Positions 53,808-64,000 of a stretch of DNA of 64,000 nucleotides are shown here, piece after piece. The notes under the pieces are model-generated. The model saw only the letters and a program-made list of their open reading frames with translations. It was not told the DNA's origin and made no database searches. The DNA is from Candidatus Chloroploca asiatica. Lineage in GTDB: Bacteria > Chloroflexota > Chloroflexia > Chloroflexales > Chloroflexaceae. Numbering within the stretch: position 1 is the stretch's first letter; each line of letters starts with the position of its first letter. The stretch lies in the NCBI RefSeq assembly GCF_002532075.1, contig NZ_LYXE01000063.1, forward strand, positions 248,001 through 312,000, written 5' to 3'. The position numbers and the translations under genes are program-made.

Positions 53808-56354
53808 TTATGACCATACACCGGGGTTCAGAAGTCCCCCAGCACCGAAATGGTTCCGCAACGCCTGCTGGATCGCCCGCGCTTCAGACACATAGCCCTG
53901 GATATCAAGATCAGCGGGGGGAGGCAAACAACCTGGCACGCTAACAGCATAGCCACCGGCCTGCCGTGCAGCCTGAGCAAGCGCGAGGGGTTGCGCCGGA
54001 TCGCGAACATAGAGCAACCCATTGGCAAGATCGGCGAGCAGACCAGCAGACGACGGGGCGACGAGGCGGGTCACCTCGGGCAGGCGCTGGGAAGGAAGGC
54101 CCAGACGGAGCGTCAAGGCTGGCTGGCTAGCGGCGAGCCATGCCGCCCATTGCGCCGACCCGGTCGTCTCAGTCAGTGTTTCAAGCGCAGTTGCCCCGGC
54201 GAGCAACCCCTGAACCTGCGCACTTTCAGCCTGTACATCTTCGGGATACCCTTCGGCCGTATAGACAAGCGCGGTCGAGCCAGGCTCGGCAATGATCAGC
54301 AGTGACGATGCCACCAAACAGATCGGCAGCAGACGCGCGCCAGCCGCAAGGGCGTCTGCAAGGCTGGCGAAACGAGCGCGCAGGGTCACCGAGGCACGTG
54401 GGCGCGGCGAGAGCTTGAGGGTCACATCGGTGAGCATGCCAAGTGTCCCGTGCGAGCCAACATAGAGCTTGGGGAGATCGTAGCCAGCGACATTTTTGAC
54501 GACTGGACGCCCAGCGCCGATGACCCGACCATCGGGCAACGCGACGGTCGTGGCGAGCAAGAGATCACGGACGCCCCCATAACGCATGCGCAAGGGCGCA
54601 TTGAAGTTGGTCGCCACAATGCCCCCAAGGGTTGCCTCAGGCCAGGGCGACACGAGGGGCACCCACATCCCATCCTGTGCCAACTCGGACTGCAAGGTCG
54701 CAAGAGTGGTTCCGGCACCGGCGACAACATAGAGGTCGTCACGAGCATAGGTCGTAATACCGGCAAGGCCACGACTACTCACCGTCACCTCAGCCAAACC
54801 CGGCGAAGACGCTTGCGCATTACCACCGACCAGGCGCACCGAACGCCCAGTCGCCGTCAACGCATGCAGGCTTGCGGCGGCATCGGCGGCAGTGGTGGGG
54901 GCAAGAAGATCTTCAGGGGCTGCGGTGAGGGCCGGATGGTCAACCGGAACCACCGGGGCCGGCGTGGGCGAAGCAGGCGGAAAAATCTTGCCTGGGTTAT
55001 AGATTGCCTGTGGATCAAAGAGATCGCGGATCTCGCGCATGACGGCCAGTTCATCGGCGGTATACATCATCGGCATAAAATCACGTTTCTCGATGCCGAC
55101 GCCGTGTTCACCGGTGATACTGCCACCGTAGCCCACGCAGAGTTCAAGGATTTCACGGCCAACTTCGATGACGTGGCGTACCAGGGCGGGATCATTAGGA
55201 TTTTTGAGCGGGATAAAGGGGTGAAGGTTGCCATCGCCGGCATGGAAGACATAGGCCACCTCGAGCCCAGCGCGGGCGCAGATCGCATTGACGCCACCGA
55301 GCGTTGCAGCGAGCTTGCTGCGCGGCACCGTGCCATCCACGAGATAGAAGGCCGGGGCGAGGCGCGCCATCGCGCCAGCGGCACTCTTGCGCCCATACCA
55401 GATCCGGTCACGCTCTTCAGAACTCTGCGCAATGCGGAGATTGAAGCCGCCATACTCACGCAGAATCGTCGCGATCTCATCAATCTGAGGGCCGACACTC
55501 TCGGGGTAGCCATCAGCCTCGATAATCAGCGCTGCCCCGGCAGTAGTAGGGAGACCGGCGGGCACAAAGGCCTCGATAATCTCCATCATCGCCTGGTTCA
55601 TCATCTCCATCGTGGCGGGAACAAGGCCACGGGCGATAACAGCGGAAACAGCTTCACCAGCGGTCTCAACCGAGTCAAAGGCGGCCATCATCGTCTTGAC
55701 GGCAGGTGGATAGCGCATCAAACGCACCGTCGCGCTGGTAATCAAGCCAAGGGTACCCTCACTGCCAACGAGCAACCCGGCGAGATCATACTCAGGATAA
55801 TCGAGGGCCGCGCCACCGAGGTGCAGAGGACGACCATCGGGCAACACAACCTCGAGGCCCGTCACATAATTGGACGTAACCCCATACTTGAAACAGTGGG
55901 GGCCACCGGCATTCTCAGCGAGATTGCCGCCGAGCGTCGAAGCACGGCCACTGGAAGGATCAGGAGGAAAATAGAGCCCGTGCTCACGGGTAACGGTATC
56001 GAGCAACAGATTGGTCAACCCAGGTTCAACGACGGCACTCCGGCCCACCGGATCGAGGTCAACAAGGCGTTCCATGCGGGCAAAGGCAACAATGACCCCA
56101 CCGTGTTCAGCGACAGCGCCACCCGAGAGACCAGTACCAGCGCCACGCGCCACCAGCGGAATCCGATAACGTGAGGCCCAGTCAACCAGACGAGCGACCT
56201 CTTCGGTCGTCTGGGGCAAGACCACCGCATCGGGAAGACCGCGATCGAGGCTCGCATCGCCTTCATAGGTCAGCAACGCGACGGGATCAGTCACAACACG
56301 TCCAGGCGGCAACAGACTTGTCAGCGCAGTAAGCGCAAGCTCACGGGCAATCAT
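53808..56354 (-). CDS. Glycolate oxidase GlcD-GlcE fusion (FAD-binding)
   Basis: An 848-residue protein. Residues 1-460 match GlcD: the FAD-binding core VARGAGTGLSGGAVAEHGG and the C-terminal YGGSITGEHGVGIEK and IYNPGKIFP. A Pro-rich linker follows, and residues about 480-848 match GlcE: a second FAD-binding part with SVRLVGGNAQASSPG and GGIVATNFNAPLRMRYG. In most bacteria these are two proteins that oxidise glycolate to glyoxylate with GlcF. No glcF gene is seen nearby. The ATG at 56354 follows AGGAG by 6 bases. It lies next to the transhydrogenase genes but is separated from them by a terminator. Confidence 0.88.
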   Translation of the reverse strand: MIARELALTALTSLLPPGRVVTDPVALLTYEGDASLDRGLPDAVVLPQTTEEVARLVDWASRYRIPLVARGAGTGLSGGAVAEHGGVIVAFARMERLVDLDPVGRSAVVEPGLTNLLLDTVTREHGLYFPPDPSSGRASTLGGNLAENAGGPHCFKYGVTSNYVTGLEVVLPDGRPLHLGGAALDYPEYDLAGLLVGSEGTLGLITSATVRLMRYPPAVKTMMAAFDSVETAGEAVSAVIARGLVPATMEMMNQAMMEIIEAFVPAGLPTTAGAALIIEADGYPESVGPQIDEIATILREYGGFNLRIAQSSEERDRIWYGRKSAAGAMARLAPAFYLVDGTVPRSKLAATLGGVNAICARAGLEVAYVFHAGDGNLHPFIPLKNPNDPALVRHVIEVGREILELCVGYGGSITGEHGVGIEKRDFMPMMYTADELAVMREIRDLFDPQAIYNPGKIFPPASPTPAPVVPVDHPALTAAPEDLLAPTTAADAAASLHALTATGRSVRLVGGNAQASSPGLAEVTVSSRGLAGITTYARDDLYVVAGAGTTLATLQSELAQDGMWVPLVSPWPEATLGGIVATNFNAPLRMRYGGVRDLLLATTVALPDGRVIGAGRPVVKNVAGYDLPKLYVGSHGTLGMLTDVTLKLSPRPRASVTLRARFASLADALAAGARLLPICLVASSLLIIAEPGSTALVYTAEGYPEDVQAESAQVQGLLAGATALETLTETTGSAQWAAWLAASQPALTLRLGLPSQRLPEVTRLVAPSSAGLLADLANGLLYVRDPAQPLALAQAARQAGGYAVSVPGCLPPPADLDIQGYVSEARAIQQALRNHFGAGGLLNPGVWS

Positions 56355-56510
56355 TGAGGCTCCTGACATACAACATTGGACGGAAGCAGCACAACAGCCA
56401 GAGACGAGAATGCGGTTCTGGGTATCATACCAGAACCACATCATCTCGGCCACAGTACATCTCGACACAGAAACCCATTGAAGGCCGGGAGACCCTCAGG
56501 CCCGTGCTTT

Positions 56511-56553
56511 GCTCAATGGAAAAAGCCAGCAAAGCTGGCTTTTTCCATTGAGC
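56511..56553 (-). terminator. Perfect 20-bp hairpin after pntB, AGC-aaa-GCT apex
   Basis: Arms 56511-56530 and 56534-56553, loop aaa; the stem includes A/T runs. It lies 27 bases after the pntB stop and ahead of the glycolate oxidase gene, so it ends the transhydrogenase transcript. Confidence 0.75.
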
Positions 56554-56579
56554 GAAACACATATGTAAAGGCTACATGT

Positions 56580-57965
56580 TCACACCGCTTTGAGGGCATT
56601 CATAATATCGAGGGCACCCTTCTTCGCATCGGCGAAGAGCATCAGCGTATTATCGGCCGCAAAGAGCGGGTTGGGGATACCAGCAAAACCAGGGCTGAGG
56701 CTGCGCTTAATCACAATAATGCTGCGGGCCTTATCGACATTAAGGATAGGCATCCCGGCGATGGGGCTACCCGGATCCGTACGAGCGAGCGGATTCACCA
56801 CATCATTAGCCCCAATGACAATAACCACATCAGTCTGATCGAAGGAAGGATTGATCTCATCCATCTCCTTCATCTTATCGTAGGGAATATCGGCCTCGGC
56901 GAGCAACACATTCATATGGCCGGGCATACGACCAGCAACCGGATGGATCGCGAACTCGACCTCAGCACCACGTTCTTCGAGGAGATTGACGAGGTCACGC
57001 ACCGCGTGCTGAGCCTGCGAGACAGCCATACCATAACCGGGAACAATCACCACCCGGCGCGCTGCCTCCATCAACATGGCCAGTTCTTCAGCATTGGCCG
57101 ACTTGACGCGCCCGCCATAGACCTCATCGCTGCTCTGGGCCTCATCGCTGGCGACCCAGATCCCAAAGAGCACATTGGTGAGCGAGCGATTCATCGCCCG
57201 ACACATAATGCTGGTCAGAATAATACCGGAGGCACCGACAAGCGACCCAGTAATAATAAGCGCGTTATTATTAAGTACAAAACCAGCGGCGGAAGCAGCG
57301 ATTCCCGAATATGAATTCAGCAGTGAAATCACCACCGGCATATCAGCGCCACCAATTGGGAAGACAAGCGAGAGCCCGAGCAAGGTCGAGACAAGCACAA
57401 TCGCCCAATAGATCCAGGTAGCCGTTGGATCAACGACGAGCCAGCCAGAGAGGGCAAGAGCGATCACGAGCAAGATCGCATTAATGATTTGCGCCCCCGA
57501 GAGGCGAACATCTTTGACAATGCCCTGAAGCTTGCCAAAGGCGACCATACTGCCCCAGAACGTCACCGTACCAATGAGGCCAGAGGCAGCGGTCGCGATA
57601 GCAAACTGGATCGTAACCAAAGACAGATCGATCTGGAGAGCATCCAAAAGGGCTGCCCCGGCGACCAGCGTTGAAGCAATGCCACCGAAGCCATTGAGCA
57701 ACGCAACCATCTGGGGCATATCGGTCATCTGGACGCGGGTTGCCATCAGGGCACCGATGCCCGAACCAATGACCAAGCCAGCGATGATCCAGACATAATT
57801 GACGACCTGCTGATCGACCAAAGCGGTTACCACCGCGATGAGCATCCCGATCGCACCGAGTTGATTGCCACGCACGGCGGTACGTGGATGGGTAAGGCCC
57901 TTGATCCCCAGAATAAAGAGGGTTGCCGCCGCAAGGTAAGCCAGATTAATCAGCGCACTGCCCAT
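56580..57965 (-). CDS. pntB: NAD(P) transhydrogenase subunit beta
   Basis: A 461-residue protein. The first ~270 residues hold about eight membrane segments; the C-terminal domain binds NADP(H), with RVVIVPGYGMAVSQAQHAV and AIHPVAGRMPGHMNVLLAEA, and DVVIVIGANDVVNPLART as the signature. With the two alpha parts it couples hydride transfer between NADH and NADP+ to proton movement across the inner membrane. It lies 3 bases from pntA2. The last of the three pnt genes in the operon. Confidence 0.95.
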   Translation of the reverse strand: MGSALINLAYLAAATLFILGIKGLTHPRTAVRGNQLGAIGMLIAVVTALVDQQVVNYVWIIAGLVIGSGIGALMATRVQMTDMPQMVALLNGFGGIASTLVAGAALLDALQIDLSLVTIQFAIATAASGLIGTVTFWGSMVAFGKLQGIVKDVRLSGAQIINAILLVIALALSGWLVVDPTATWIYWAIVLVSTLLGLSLVFPIGGADMPVVISLLNSYSGIAASAAGFVLNNNALIITGSLVGASGIILTSIMCRAMNRSLTNVLFGIWVASDEAQSSDEVYGGRVKSANAEELAMLMEAARRVVIVPGYGMAVSQAQHAVRDLVNLLEERGAEVEFAIHPVAGRMPGHMNVLLAEADIPYDKMKEMDEINPSFDQTDVVIVIGANDVVNPLARTDPGSPIAGMPILNVDKARSIIVIKRSLSPGFAGIPNPLFAADNTLMLFADAKKGALDIMNALKAV

Positions 57966-57968
57966 TGC

Positions 57969-58250
57969 TCAATCCTTCCGGCGAAACATGCCAAGCATAC
58001 GATTGGTGACCATAAAACCGCCAACCACATTAATGGTGGCAAAAATCACCGCCAGAAAACCCAGGATCGTCGCCACCTGGGGACCGAGCGAGCCTGCCGA
58101 GAGAATCGCGCCCACAAGTGTAATACCTGAAATAGCATTAGAACCCGACATCAAAGGCGTGTGTAAATTCGGTGGCACCTTGGTGATAATCTCGACACCA
58201 ACAAACAGCGCCAAAACAAAGACGGTCAAGGAGACCACGAGCATTTCCAT
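57969..58250 (-). CDS. pntA2: NAD(P) transhydrogenase subunit alpha, membrane part
   Basis: A 93-residue protein with three hydrophobic segments, the membrane part of the alpha subunit that is split in many bacteria. VSLTVFVLALFVGVEIITKV and NAISGITLVGAILSAG are typical. It starts 86 bases downstream of the pntA1 stop. It forms the membrane domain with PntB. Confidence 0.92.
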   Translation of the reverse strand: MEMLVVSLTVFVLALFVGVEIITKVPPNLHTPLMSGSNAISGITLVGAILSAGSLGPQVATILGFLAVIFATINVVGGFMVTNRMLGMFRRKD

Positions 58251-58335
58251 GCGAAGATTCCTTTGTTATCCAGGGGCAAGCGATCAGAACGACCGCTGCT
58301 GGTCTAACCGATGCCTCGATGCATTGAGCGATCGG

Positions 58336-59508
58336 CTATGATGAAGCAACAGGCGTACCCGCGCCAATCAGATCATTGATCCGGGCGCTGACAACTTTGC
58401 CATCGTGAACGACGGTAGACTCACGGATAATCTCATCATCCATATTGACCGTCAGTTTGCCATCCTTGACCATCAGGCGGAGCAGATTGATCAGATTACG
58501 GCTATAGAGCTGGCTCGCGTGATTAGGCACCGTTGCGGGCAAATTACCTGGCCCAATGATCGTGACATTATGTGCGACGATAATCTGATCAGACCGGGTC
58601 AAGGCACAATTCCCCCCACGTTCGGCGGCGAGATCGACAATAAGCGAACCAGGCTGCATGCCAGCAACCATCTCAGCCGTAATCAAGACCGGTGATGGTT
58701 TACCTGGAATGGCCGCCGTTGTAATAACAAGATCATTACGGGCCACCACTTCAGCCATCAACTTGCGCTGCCGCTGATAGAAATCATCGCCAAGCGCTTT
58801 AGCATAGCCACCTTTGTCTTCGCTGCTGCCTGCTTCAAGGGGCAACTCAACAAACTTGGCACCAACGCTCTCGACCTGTTCTTTGACCGCAGCGCGGACA
58901 TCATAGGCCTCAACGCGCGCCCCGAGGCGTTTGGCGGTAGCACATGCCTGAAGCCCAGCCACACCGGCACCAATGACAAAGACCCGAGCGGGCGTCACCG
59001 TACCAGCGGCCGTCATCAACATCGGAAACATCCGCGGCATACTCGCAGCCGCAATCAGGACTGCTTTGTAGCCGGCCACCGTCGCCATTGAAGAGAGCGC
59101 GTCCATACTCTGCGCACGACTGATGCGAGGAATCAACTCCATCGCAATCGCGGTCACGCCTCGCTCAGCCAGACTCGCCGCCAACCTTGGTTCCCACAGC
59201 GGTTCAAGAAACGCGATCAACAACTGTTGAGGACGTAACATCGCCCGTTCTTTATCGGCGTGACCTGGATCTGCGCCGGCCGCCCGCACCTTGAGCACGA
59301 TATCAGCCTGCGCATAGACTTCGGTACGCGACGCCACGGTACGCGCCCCACGTTCGACATAGGCAGCGTCAGGAAACCCGGCACGCATCCCAGCACCTGC
59401 CTCAACAACGACTTGCAACCCCATTTTCATCAGGGCTGGCACATCTGCGGGGACGATCGCTACGCGATCTTCACCCGACACCAATTCAGCCGGAATGCCG
59501 ACGATCAT
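58336..59508 (-). CDS. pntA1: NAD(P) transhydrogenase subunit alpha, NAD-binding part
   Basis: A 390-residue soluble protein related to alanine dehydrogenase that binds NAD(H). The N terminus is IVGIPAELVSGEDRVAIVPA; the nucleotide fold has RVFVIGAGVAGLQACATAKR, and the mobile region follows with KFVELPLEAGSSEDKGGYAK. The split into pntA1 and pntA2 is common outside the enterobacteria. It leads the operon pntA1-pntA2-pntB. A gene-free stretch of about 310 bases lies upstream, and I saw no clear promoter in it. Confidence 0.95.
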   Translation of the reverse strand: MIVGIPAELVSGEDRVAIVPADVPALMKMGLQVVVEAGAGMRAGFPDAAYVERGARTVASRTEVYAQADIVLKVRAAGADPGHADKERAMLRPQQLLIAFLEPLWEPRLAASLAERGVTAIAMELIPRISRAQSMDALSSMATVAGYKAVLIAAASMPRMFPMLMTAAGTVTPARVFVIGAGVAGLQACATAKRLGARVEAYDVRAAVKEQVESVGAKFVELPLEAGSSEDKGGYAKALGDDFYQRQRKLMAEVVARNDLVITTAAIPGKPSPVLITAEMVAGMQPGSLIVDLAAERGGNCALTRSDQIIVAHNVTIIGPGNLPATVPNHASQLYSRNLINLLRLMVKDGKLTVNMDDEIIRESTVVHDGKVVSARINDLIGAGTPVASS

Positions 59509-59824
59509 ACACTCTCCCTGTTGGAACTCCTGAGTGCGCTGCAGGGCTGCCCTATTCTGTGCAACATACGTCCATGCACTGAGCGAAACCTGGGCAGTCC
59601 GGGGTTAGTATACCATGAATTGACACAATTGAGAATGTTTTCACAGACAAGGCAACGACATAAATTGATACCCCCAGAAACATAACGGTGAACGAAATTT
59701 CCCGCATAATAAATATCTCTTATCTATTACTTCTGCAACTTATTGGCGCGAGCGTGTTGCAATAGTGTACACTAGAGCCTGTTTCATACCCTTATGTTAC
59801 GGGTCTAGTTCGGAGGATCAGGTA
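59509..59824. other. Divergent region between pntA1 and acyl-CoA dehydrogenase
   Basis: About 315 bases with no credible gene. It is A/T-rich around 59600-59740 and holds the 12-base palindrome tagtgtacacta (59763-59774). No consensus promoter stands out on either strand. Confidence 0.5.
59763..59774. promoter_or_regulatory. Perfect 12-base palindrome, candidate operator
   Basis: tagtgtacacta, 51 bases upstream of the acyl-CoA dehydrogenase ATG, where an operator would fall. No regulator gene adjoins it. Confidence 0.35.
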
Positions 59825-61462
59825 ATGACGACCCTGGATACCGATACGCTGGAAATGGTACTGACGACGCTGCGGGATTATGCCGACCGGCAACTGAAAC
59901 CCGAGTTTCTGAGGGAGTTGGACGAACGCGACGAGTTTCCGCACGAGGTGCTGAAGGATCTCTACGACCCTGAGAAATTTGGCCTGCACCTTATTTTCAT
60001 CCCCGAAGAGTTCGGCGGACTCGGTGGGGGTGCCTACGATATTTACCGGGTTTCCGAGCAGATGGCGCGCATTGACCTTGGGGTCGCGACGGGAGTACTG
60101 GCAACCTTTCTCGGCACGGATCCGATCGTGGTGGGCGGCACCGACGAGCAAAAGGCGCTCTGGATGGGGCGCATTGCCGAAGAGGGTTTGCTGGTGGCCT
60201 ATGGGGCGACCGAGCCACAGGCAGGCAGTGATCTTGGCAGCCTGACGACCCGGGCAACACCGGTCTATGAAGATGGGCAGTTGACTGGTTACAAGATCTC
60301 GGGGCGCAAGCAGTGGATCTCGAATGGTGGGGTAGCGACGCTCTATACCATTCTTGCCAATACCGAGGGTGGGCCGACCTGGTTTGTCGTTGAGCGGGGT
60401 GCGCCTGGCTTTAGCTGGGGCAAGCCCGAAGACAAGCATGGCATTCGGGCCTCGAATACAGCCGCGCTCTTCCTGGATGAGGTCTTTGTGCCAGTCGAAA
60501 ACCTGGTCGGCGGCGTCGAAGGGCAGGGGCTTGCCCAGGCGCAGGCGGTCTTTGGCTATACCCGACTGATGGTCGCGGCCTTTGGGTTGGGTGGAGGCTG
60601 GAGCGCACTTGAGCGGGCGATTCAGTATGGGCAGACGCGCATTCAAGGTGGGGCGCTGCTTGCGACGAAACAGGCCTACACCCACAAACTGCTGGTACCG
60701 AATGCGGTACGCCTGGAAGCCGCACGTGCCTATATCGAGTGGGTTGCGGAGAATATTGATGCGGGCGACCCCGGGCAGCAGACCGAGGGGGCCGTAGCCA
60801 AGTATTTCGCCACCGAGAGCGGCAATAAAGCGGCTGAAGATGCGATCCAGGCCCACGGTGGCTATGGCTACACCAAAGAGTATATGGTCGAGAAGGTCAA
60901 GCGCGATGTGCGCATTACCTGTATCTACGAGGGTACCTCGGAGATTATGGAGTGGACGATTGCGCGTGATCGGTGGCAGTTGCATCTGAAGACTCGTGGG
61001 GCCTACTACAACGATTGGGCGGCGAAACTCGAGCAACTGGCCCGTGCCAACCCCGACACCGGGGCAGCCACGACTGCGCTGGCATTGCGTGCGCTGGCGG
61101 TCGTGCTAGAGCGGTGCCGAATTGATCGGTTGACCCGCAACCAACATATTCTCTTCCGGCTCGGTGAGTTGATTGCGTGGGCCGAAACGGCCGCGATCTT
61201 TAGCGAGCGTGCCGCCACGCATCCAAGCCATGCGGTACCCTTTAGCCCCGAAACCCTGCGCATCATGGCGCGCATCCACGCCCGCGAAGCGGCACTCAAG
61301 GTCGCCACCGATGGGCTGCGCTGGTGCATCAGTGCAGGGCAGACCGATCCCAACCTGGCGGGGAGCCTCGGGCTACCGGCGATTTATCAGGCTCAGGCTG
61401 GACAAATTGAGGATATGAATATCGTTGCCGAGCGGCTGAATGCCGCATTCCCGGCAGAGTAG
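59825..61462 (+). CDS. Acyl-CoA dehydrogenase (long form)
   Basis: A 545-residue FAD enzyme. The N-terminal helical domain is followed by [20 protein letters not shown] (FAD/substrate site) and [14 protein letters not shown]; the catalytic base is E369 in [13 protein letters not shown]. About 160 further residues beyond the usual ~380 form a helical extension, as in very-long-chain or PKS-associated dehydrogenases. The start at 59825 follows CGGAGG by 10 bases; a longer frame begins in the upstream palindrome region. The PKS gene starts 42 bases after its stop, so a role in making or desaturating a specific acyl chain is likely but inferred. Confidence 0.9.
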   Translation: MTTLDTDTLEMVLTTLRDYADRQLKPEFLRELDERDEFPHEVLKDLYDPEKFGLHLIFIPEEFGGLGGGAYDIYRVSEQMARIDLGVATGVLATFLGTDPIVVGGTDEQKALWMGRIAEEGLLVAYGATEPQAGSDLGSLTTRATPVYEDGQLTGYKISGRKQWISNGGVATLYTILANTEGGPTWFVVERGAPGFSWGKPEDKHGIRASNTAALFLDEVFVPVENLVGGVEGQGLAQAQAVFGYTRLMVAAFGLGGGWSALERAIQYGQTRIQGGALLATKQAYTHKLLVPNAVRLEAARAYIEWVAENIDAGDPGQQTEGAVAKYFATESGNKAAEDAIQAHGGYGYTKEYMVEKVKRDVRITCIYEGTSEIMEWTIARDRWQLHLKTRGAYYNDWAAKLEQLARANPDTGAATTALALRALAVVLERCRIDRLTRNQHILFRLGELIAWAETAAIFSERAATHPSHAVPFSPETLRIMARIHAREAALKVATDGLRWCISAGQTDPNLAGSLGLPAIYQAQAGQIEDMNIVAERLNAAFPAE

Positions 61463-61504
61463 TGCCCCCCTGCGTGGGGGGTGTGCTCCGGAGGAGCTAT
61501 TTCC

Positions 61505-64000
61505 ATGGATACTTCGGCCTCGTGCGCCATCGCCATCGTGGGCGTTGGCGCCATCTTACCGGATGCTCCCAATGCACGAGCATTCTGGCAAAATATTCTT
61601 TCCAGGCGCTACAGTATCAGCGAGACACCGGCTGATCGCTGGAGCCTGGCTGATTATTACGATCCCGATCCTGCGGCCCCCGACAAGACCTATAGCAAGA
61701 TCGGTGGGTGGGTACAGGATTTCCAGTTTGATTGGCAACGTTTTCGTATTCCGCCCCGCGTGGCGAATGCGATGGATCAGGGCCAGCAGTGGGCGGTCAC
61801 CGTTGCCGCCGAAGCACTGGCCGATTATGGCTTCCCTGATCGTGCGCTCAATACCGATAATACCGGGGTTATCCTCGGCACGGCGATGGGCGGCGAGTTG
61901 CATTATCTGACCAATCAGCGCATCGTGGCCCCCGATTTTGCCAACTATCTCGCGAGTACCGATGCCTTCAAGGCACTTCCCGCTGAGGCACAGGCGGCGA
62001 TGCTGGCTCAGTTTTATGCTGAAGTAGGGCGGAAGTTGCCCGCCATCAGCGAAGACTCGATGCCGGGTGAACTGCCAAATATCGTCGCCGGGCGGGTGGC
62101 GAATGTGCTTAACCTGCGCGGGCCAAACTTCATTACCGATGCAGCGTGTGCTTCGACCTTTGCCGCCGTCGCGTCTGCGGTCGAAATGTTGAGTGAAGGC
62201 CATGTTGATGCGGTGATCACCGGTGGCGTCGACCGCAACATGGGCATTTCAACCTACGTGAAGTTCTGCAAGATCGGGGCGCTTTCAGCGACCGGGACAC
62301 GGCCATTTGGCGATGGAGCCGATGGTTTTGTGATGGGTGAAGGCGCTGCGGCCTTCTTGCTGAAACGTCTGGCGGATGCCGAACGCGATGGCGATACGAT
62401 CTATGCCGTGATCCGTGGGGTTGGGGCTTCGTCGGATGGCAAGGGCAAAGGCATTACGGCACCCAATCCGATCGGGCAGATCTATGCGATCGAGCGGGCG
62501 TGGAAGAATGCCGGGCTTGATCCTGCGACCTGTACGTTGCTCGAAGCGCATGGCACAAGTACCCGGGTTGGCGATGTCGTCGAAGTCGAAAGCCTGAGCA
62601 AAGTCTTTGCGAGCGCAGAACGCGGGCGCATTGGCCTCGGGTCAGCCAAGAGCAATATTGGTCACCTCAAGGCTGGGGCCGGAGCCGCCGGGTTGCTCAA
62701 GGCGACCTTCGCGGTTCACGAGAAGATTTTGCCGCCAACGCTCAATGCGATGCCGTCAAACCCGAGTGTTGATTTCACATCAACGCCGTTTAGCCTCCTT
62801 CACGAAGGACGTGAGTGGGAACGGTCAGCCGCCTTCCCCCGCCGTGCCGGGGTGAGTGCGTATGGGTTTGGGGGAACCAATTTTCACCTGGTGCTTGAAG
62901 AATATGTGCCCGGGATGATCACCACTGGCCCACGCCGCTATCAGAGTGCTGCGGTTCCTGGTGATGCCGGAGGCGGAGAGGCGAAGAGTGTGAGCAAACA
63001 TTATGCTGCCCCCGCTCAAGTGGATCAGAAGCCACCGTTGCGGGGCATGCTGGCGCTCGGCGCAGCGACGGGCGCTGAACTGGCAGCGCGGATCACGGCG
63101 ACCCTTGAGCGCGTAAAGGGCGGCTGGACACCGCCGCTGGCCGCGCCGGATCGGGCCGAACTGCGTCAACCCGAGCGGCTCGTCGTTGATTTTGGCGAGG
63201 CAAGTGATCTGGCCGAGAAACTGGGCAAAGCAGCGCGCGCTGCGGGGTTGAATAATCCGGCTGCCTGGCGTCCCCTTGCCGCCCAGGGCGTCTTCCGGGG
63301 CAGTGGAACGGTTTCCGGGAAGGTAGCTTTTCTCTTCCCCGGCCAGGGCAGCCAGTACCTCAATATGGGGCGTGAGCTTGCCCAGCAGTCAGCGGCAGTC
63401 GCCGCCGTCTTTGCCGAGGCCGATGCGGTGATGACGCCGATCCTTGGGCAACCGTTGACGAGCTATCTCTTTGTCGATAGCAACGATCCGGCGGTGATCA
63501 AGCAGGCCGAGCGGGCGCTGATGCAGACGGCGATTACCCAGCCGGCGATGCTGACGCTCGATATCGCGCTGCTAACGCTGCTCTCGGAGTATGGCATTCG
63601 TCCCGATATGGTGATGGGCCATTCGCTTGGGGAGTATGGAGCACTGGTGGCAGCGGGCATTATGCCCTTTGCCCAGGCGCTCGAGGCGGCCGCCGCCCGT
63701 GGAGCCGAGATGACCAGGGTGAGCGTGGAAGATAATGGCTGGATGGCCGCCGTCATGGCCCCGCTTGAGGTGATCGAGAGCACGCTCAAAGAGGTTGATG
63801 GCTATGTGGTTGCAGCCAACCTCAACAGCTACAGCCAGGCCGTCATCGGTGGCGCGAGCCGGGCCGTCGAGCAAGCGATCGACCTCTTTGTTAGCCGTGG
63901 GTTCCAGGCCCAGCGCATCCCGGTGAGTCATGCCTTCCATACGAGCATTGTCGCCCCGGCGTCAGGGCCGTTGCGCAAGGTGCTCGACCGCCTGCACATC
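61505..64000 (+). CDS. Type I polyketide synthase, PfaA/HglE-like (KS-AT, 3' truncated)
   Basis: At least 832 residues; the frame is open to the window end. Residues about 8-455 are a ketosynthase: DAACAST with C215, the His motifs LEAHGTSTR (H349) and SNIGHLKAG (H387). After a short linker, the acyltransferase begins near residue 600 ([17 protein letters not shown]), with the active-site S707 in [15 protein letters not shown]. The [18 protein letters not shown] start is close to that of PUFA-synthase PfaA and heterocyst-glycolipid synthase proteins. It follows GGAGGAG and an acyl-CoA dehydrogenase. It probably makes an unusual long-chain or hydroxylated lipid. Later domains lie outside the window. 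Confidence 0.92.
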   Translation, partial: MDTSASCAIAIVGVGAILPDAPNARAFWQNILSRRYSISETPADRWSLADYYDPDPAAPDKTYSKIGGWVQDFQFDWQRFRIPPRVANAMDQGQQWAVTVAAEALADYGFPDRALNTDNTGVILGTAMGGELHYLTNQRIVAPDFANYLASTDAFKALPAEAQAAMLAQFYAEVGRKLPAISEDSMPGELPNIVAGRVANVLNLRGPNFITDAACASTFAAVASAVEMLSEGHVDAVITGGVDRNMGISTYVKFCKIGALSATGTRPFGDGADGFVMGEGAAAFLLKRLADAERDGDTIYAVIRGVGASSDGKGKGITAPNPIGQIYAIERAWKNAGLDPATCTLLEAHGTSTRVGDVVEVESLSKVFASAERGRIGLGSAKSNIGHLKAGAGAAGLLKATFAVHEKILPPTLNAMPSNPSVDFTSTPFSLLHEGREWERSAAFPRRAGVSAYGFGGTNFHLVLEEYVPGMITTGPRRYQSAAVPGDAGGGEAKSVSKHYAAPAQVDQKPPLRGMLALGAATGAELAARITATLERVKGGWTPPLAAPDRAELRQPERLVVDFGEASDLAEKLGKAARAAGLNNPAAWRPLAAQGVFRGSGTVSGKVAFLFPGQGSQYLNMGRELAQQSAAVAAVFAEADAVMTPILGQPLTSYLFVDSNDPAVIKQAERALMQTAITQPAMLTLDIALLTLLSEYGIRPDMVMGHSLGEYGALVAAGIMPFAQALEAAAARGAEMTRVSVEDNGWMAAVMAPLEVIESTLKEVDGYVVAANLNSYSQAVIGGASRAVEQAIDLFVSRGFQAQRIPVSHAFHTSIVAPASGPLRKVLDRLHI

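Noticed and set aside
54450-56174. 574-codon plus-strand ORF opposite the GlcD-GlcE fusion
   Set aside because: It is antisense to a fully supported flavoprotein, and its predicted protein has no family features.

Overview
The window is a chromosome segment with a GC content near 57-60% by impression, densely coding and with no phage, transposase, rRNA, tRNA or CRISPR that I could see. Gene content and style suggest a Chloroflexota bacterium, probably a filamentous Chloroflexales relative (Oscillochloris/Chloroploca/Viridilinea type): a SAM-I riboswitch ahead of metY-metX, glycosyltransferases joined by overlapping stop/start codons, a TAXI-type TRAP system, small sigma-like proteins, and a PfaA/HglE-like polyketide synthase. 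No photosynthesis gene is present, so the taxonomic call is an inference.

Layout. 1-762 is the end of an MFS (UMF1-like) transporter. 820-6164 (minus) holds a glycosyltransferase, an AceE-like thiamine-diphosphate enzyme, a soluble histidine kinase, a NarL-type regulator and a small membrane protein. 6309-10599 is stress and nitrogen related: a DUF1269-like protein, the ammonium transporter amt with a long structured leader, a small membrane protein and glnA. 11203-14625 holds an orphan ORF and a three-gene cluster of unknown envelope proteins. 14851-17955 (plus) is a hydrolase, a class V aminotransferase and an AT-richer methyltransferase.

17960-33352 (minus) is a 15-kb polysaccharide operon. 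In transcription order it encodes a secreted jelly-roll-like protein, a TAT/lipoprotein polysaccharide deacetylase, an ABC-2 permease with a Wzz-like N-terminal half, a Wzt-like ATPase, a methyltransferase-GT2-GT2-GT4 megaprotein, a GT4, a GT2, a large secreted protein, a small coiled-coil protein and a last GT4. Most junctions are xTGA/TAATG overlaps, so translation is probably coupled. The set is what an ABC-dependent surface-polysaccharide pathway needs.

33603-39299 (mostly plus) holds mltG, aroE, an A24 prepilin peptidase, a SEC-C protein (minus), a GT2 and a sigma-like factor. 39362-42219 (minus) is a complete regulated unit: promoter, SAM-I riboswitch, terminator, metY, metX. 42424-47652 holds a glutaryl-CoA-dehydrogenase-like flavoprotein and, divergently, a TAXI TRAP transporter. 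47701-53634 (minus) holds a response regulator, a DUF937 protein, a DUF1269 protein, a Yip1-like membrane protein, a membrane-anchored hydrolase and a large conserved unknown. 53808-59508 (minus) has a GlcD-GlcE fusion and the proton-translocating transhydrogenase pntA1-pntA2-pntB. 59825-64000 (plus) has an acyl-CoA dehydrogenase followed by a KS-AT polyketide synthase that runs off the end.

The most unusual structural signal is a family of long, usually perfect intergenic hairpins. Nine of them share the apex AGC-N3-GCT while their stems differ. Most could be bidirectional terminators, but three lie between divergently transcribed genes, where no annotated transcript would need terminating.
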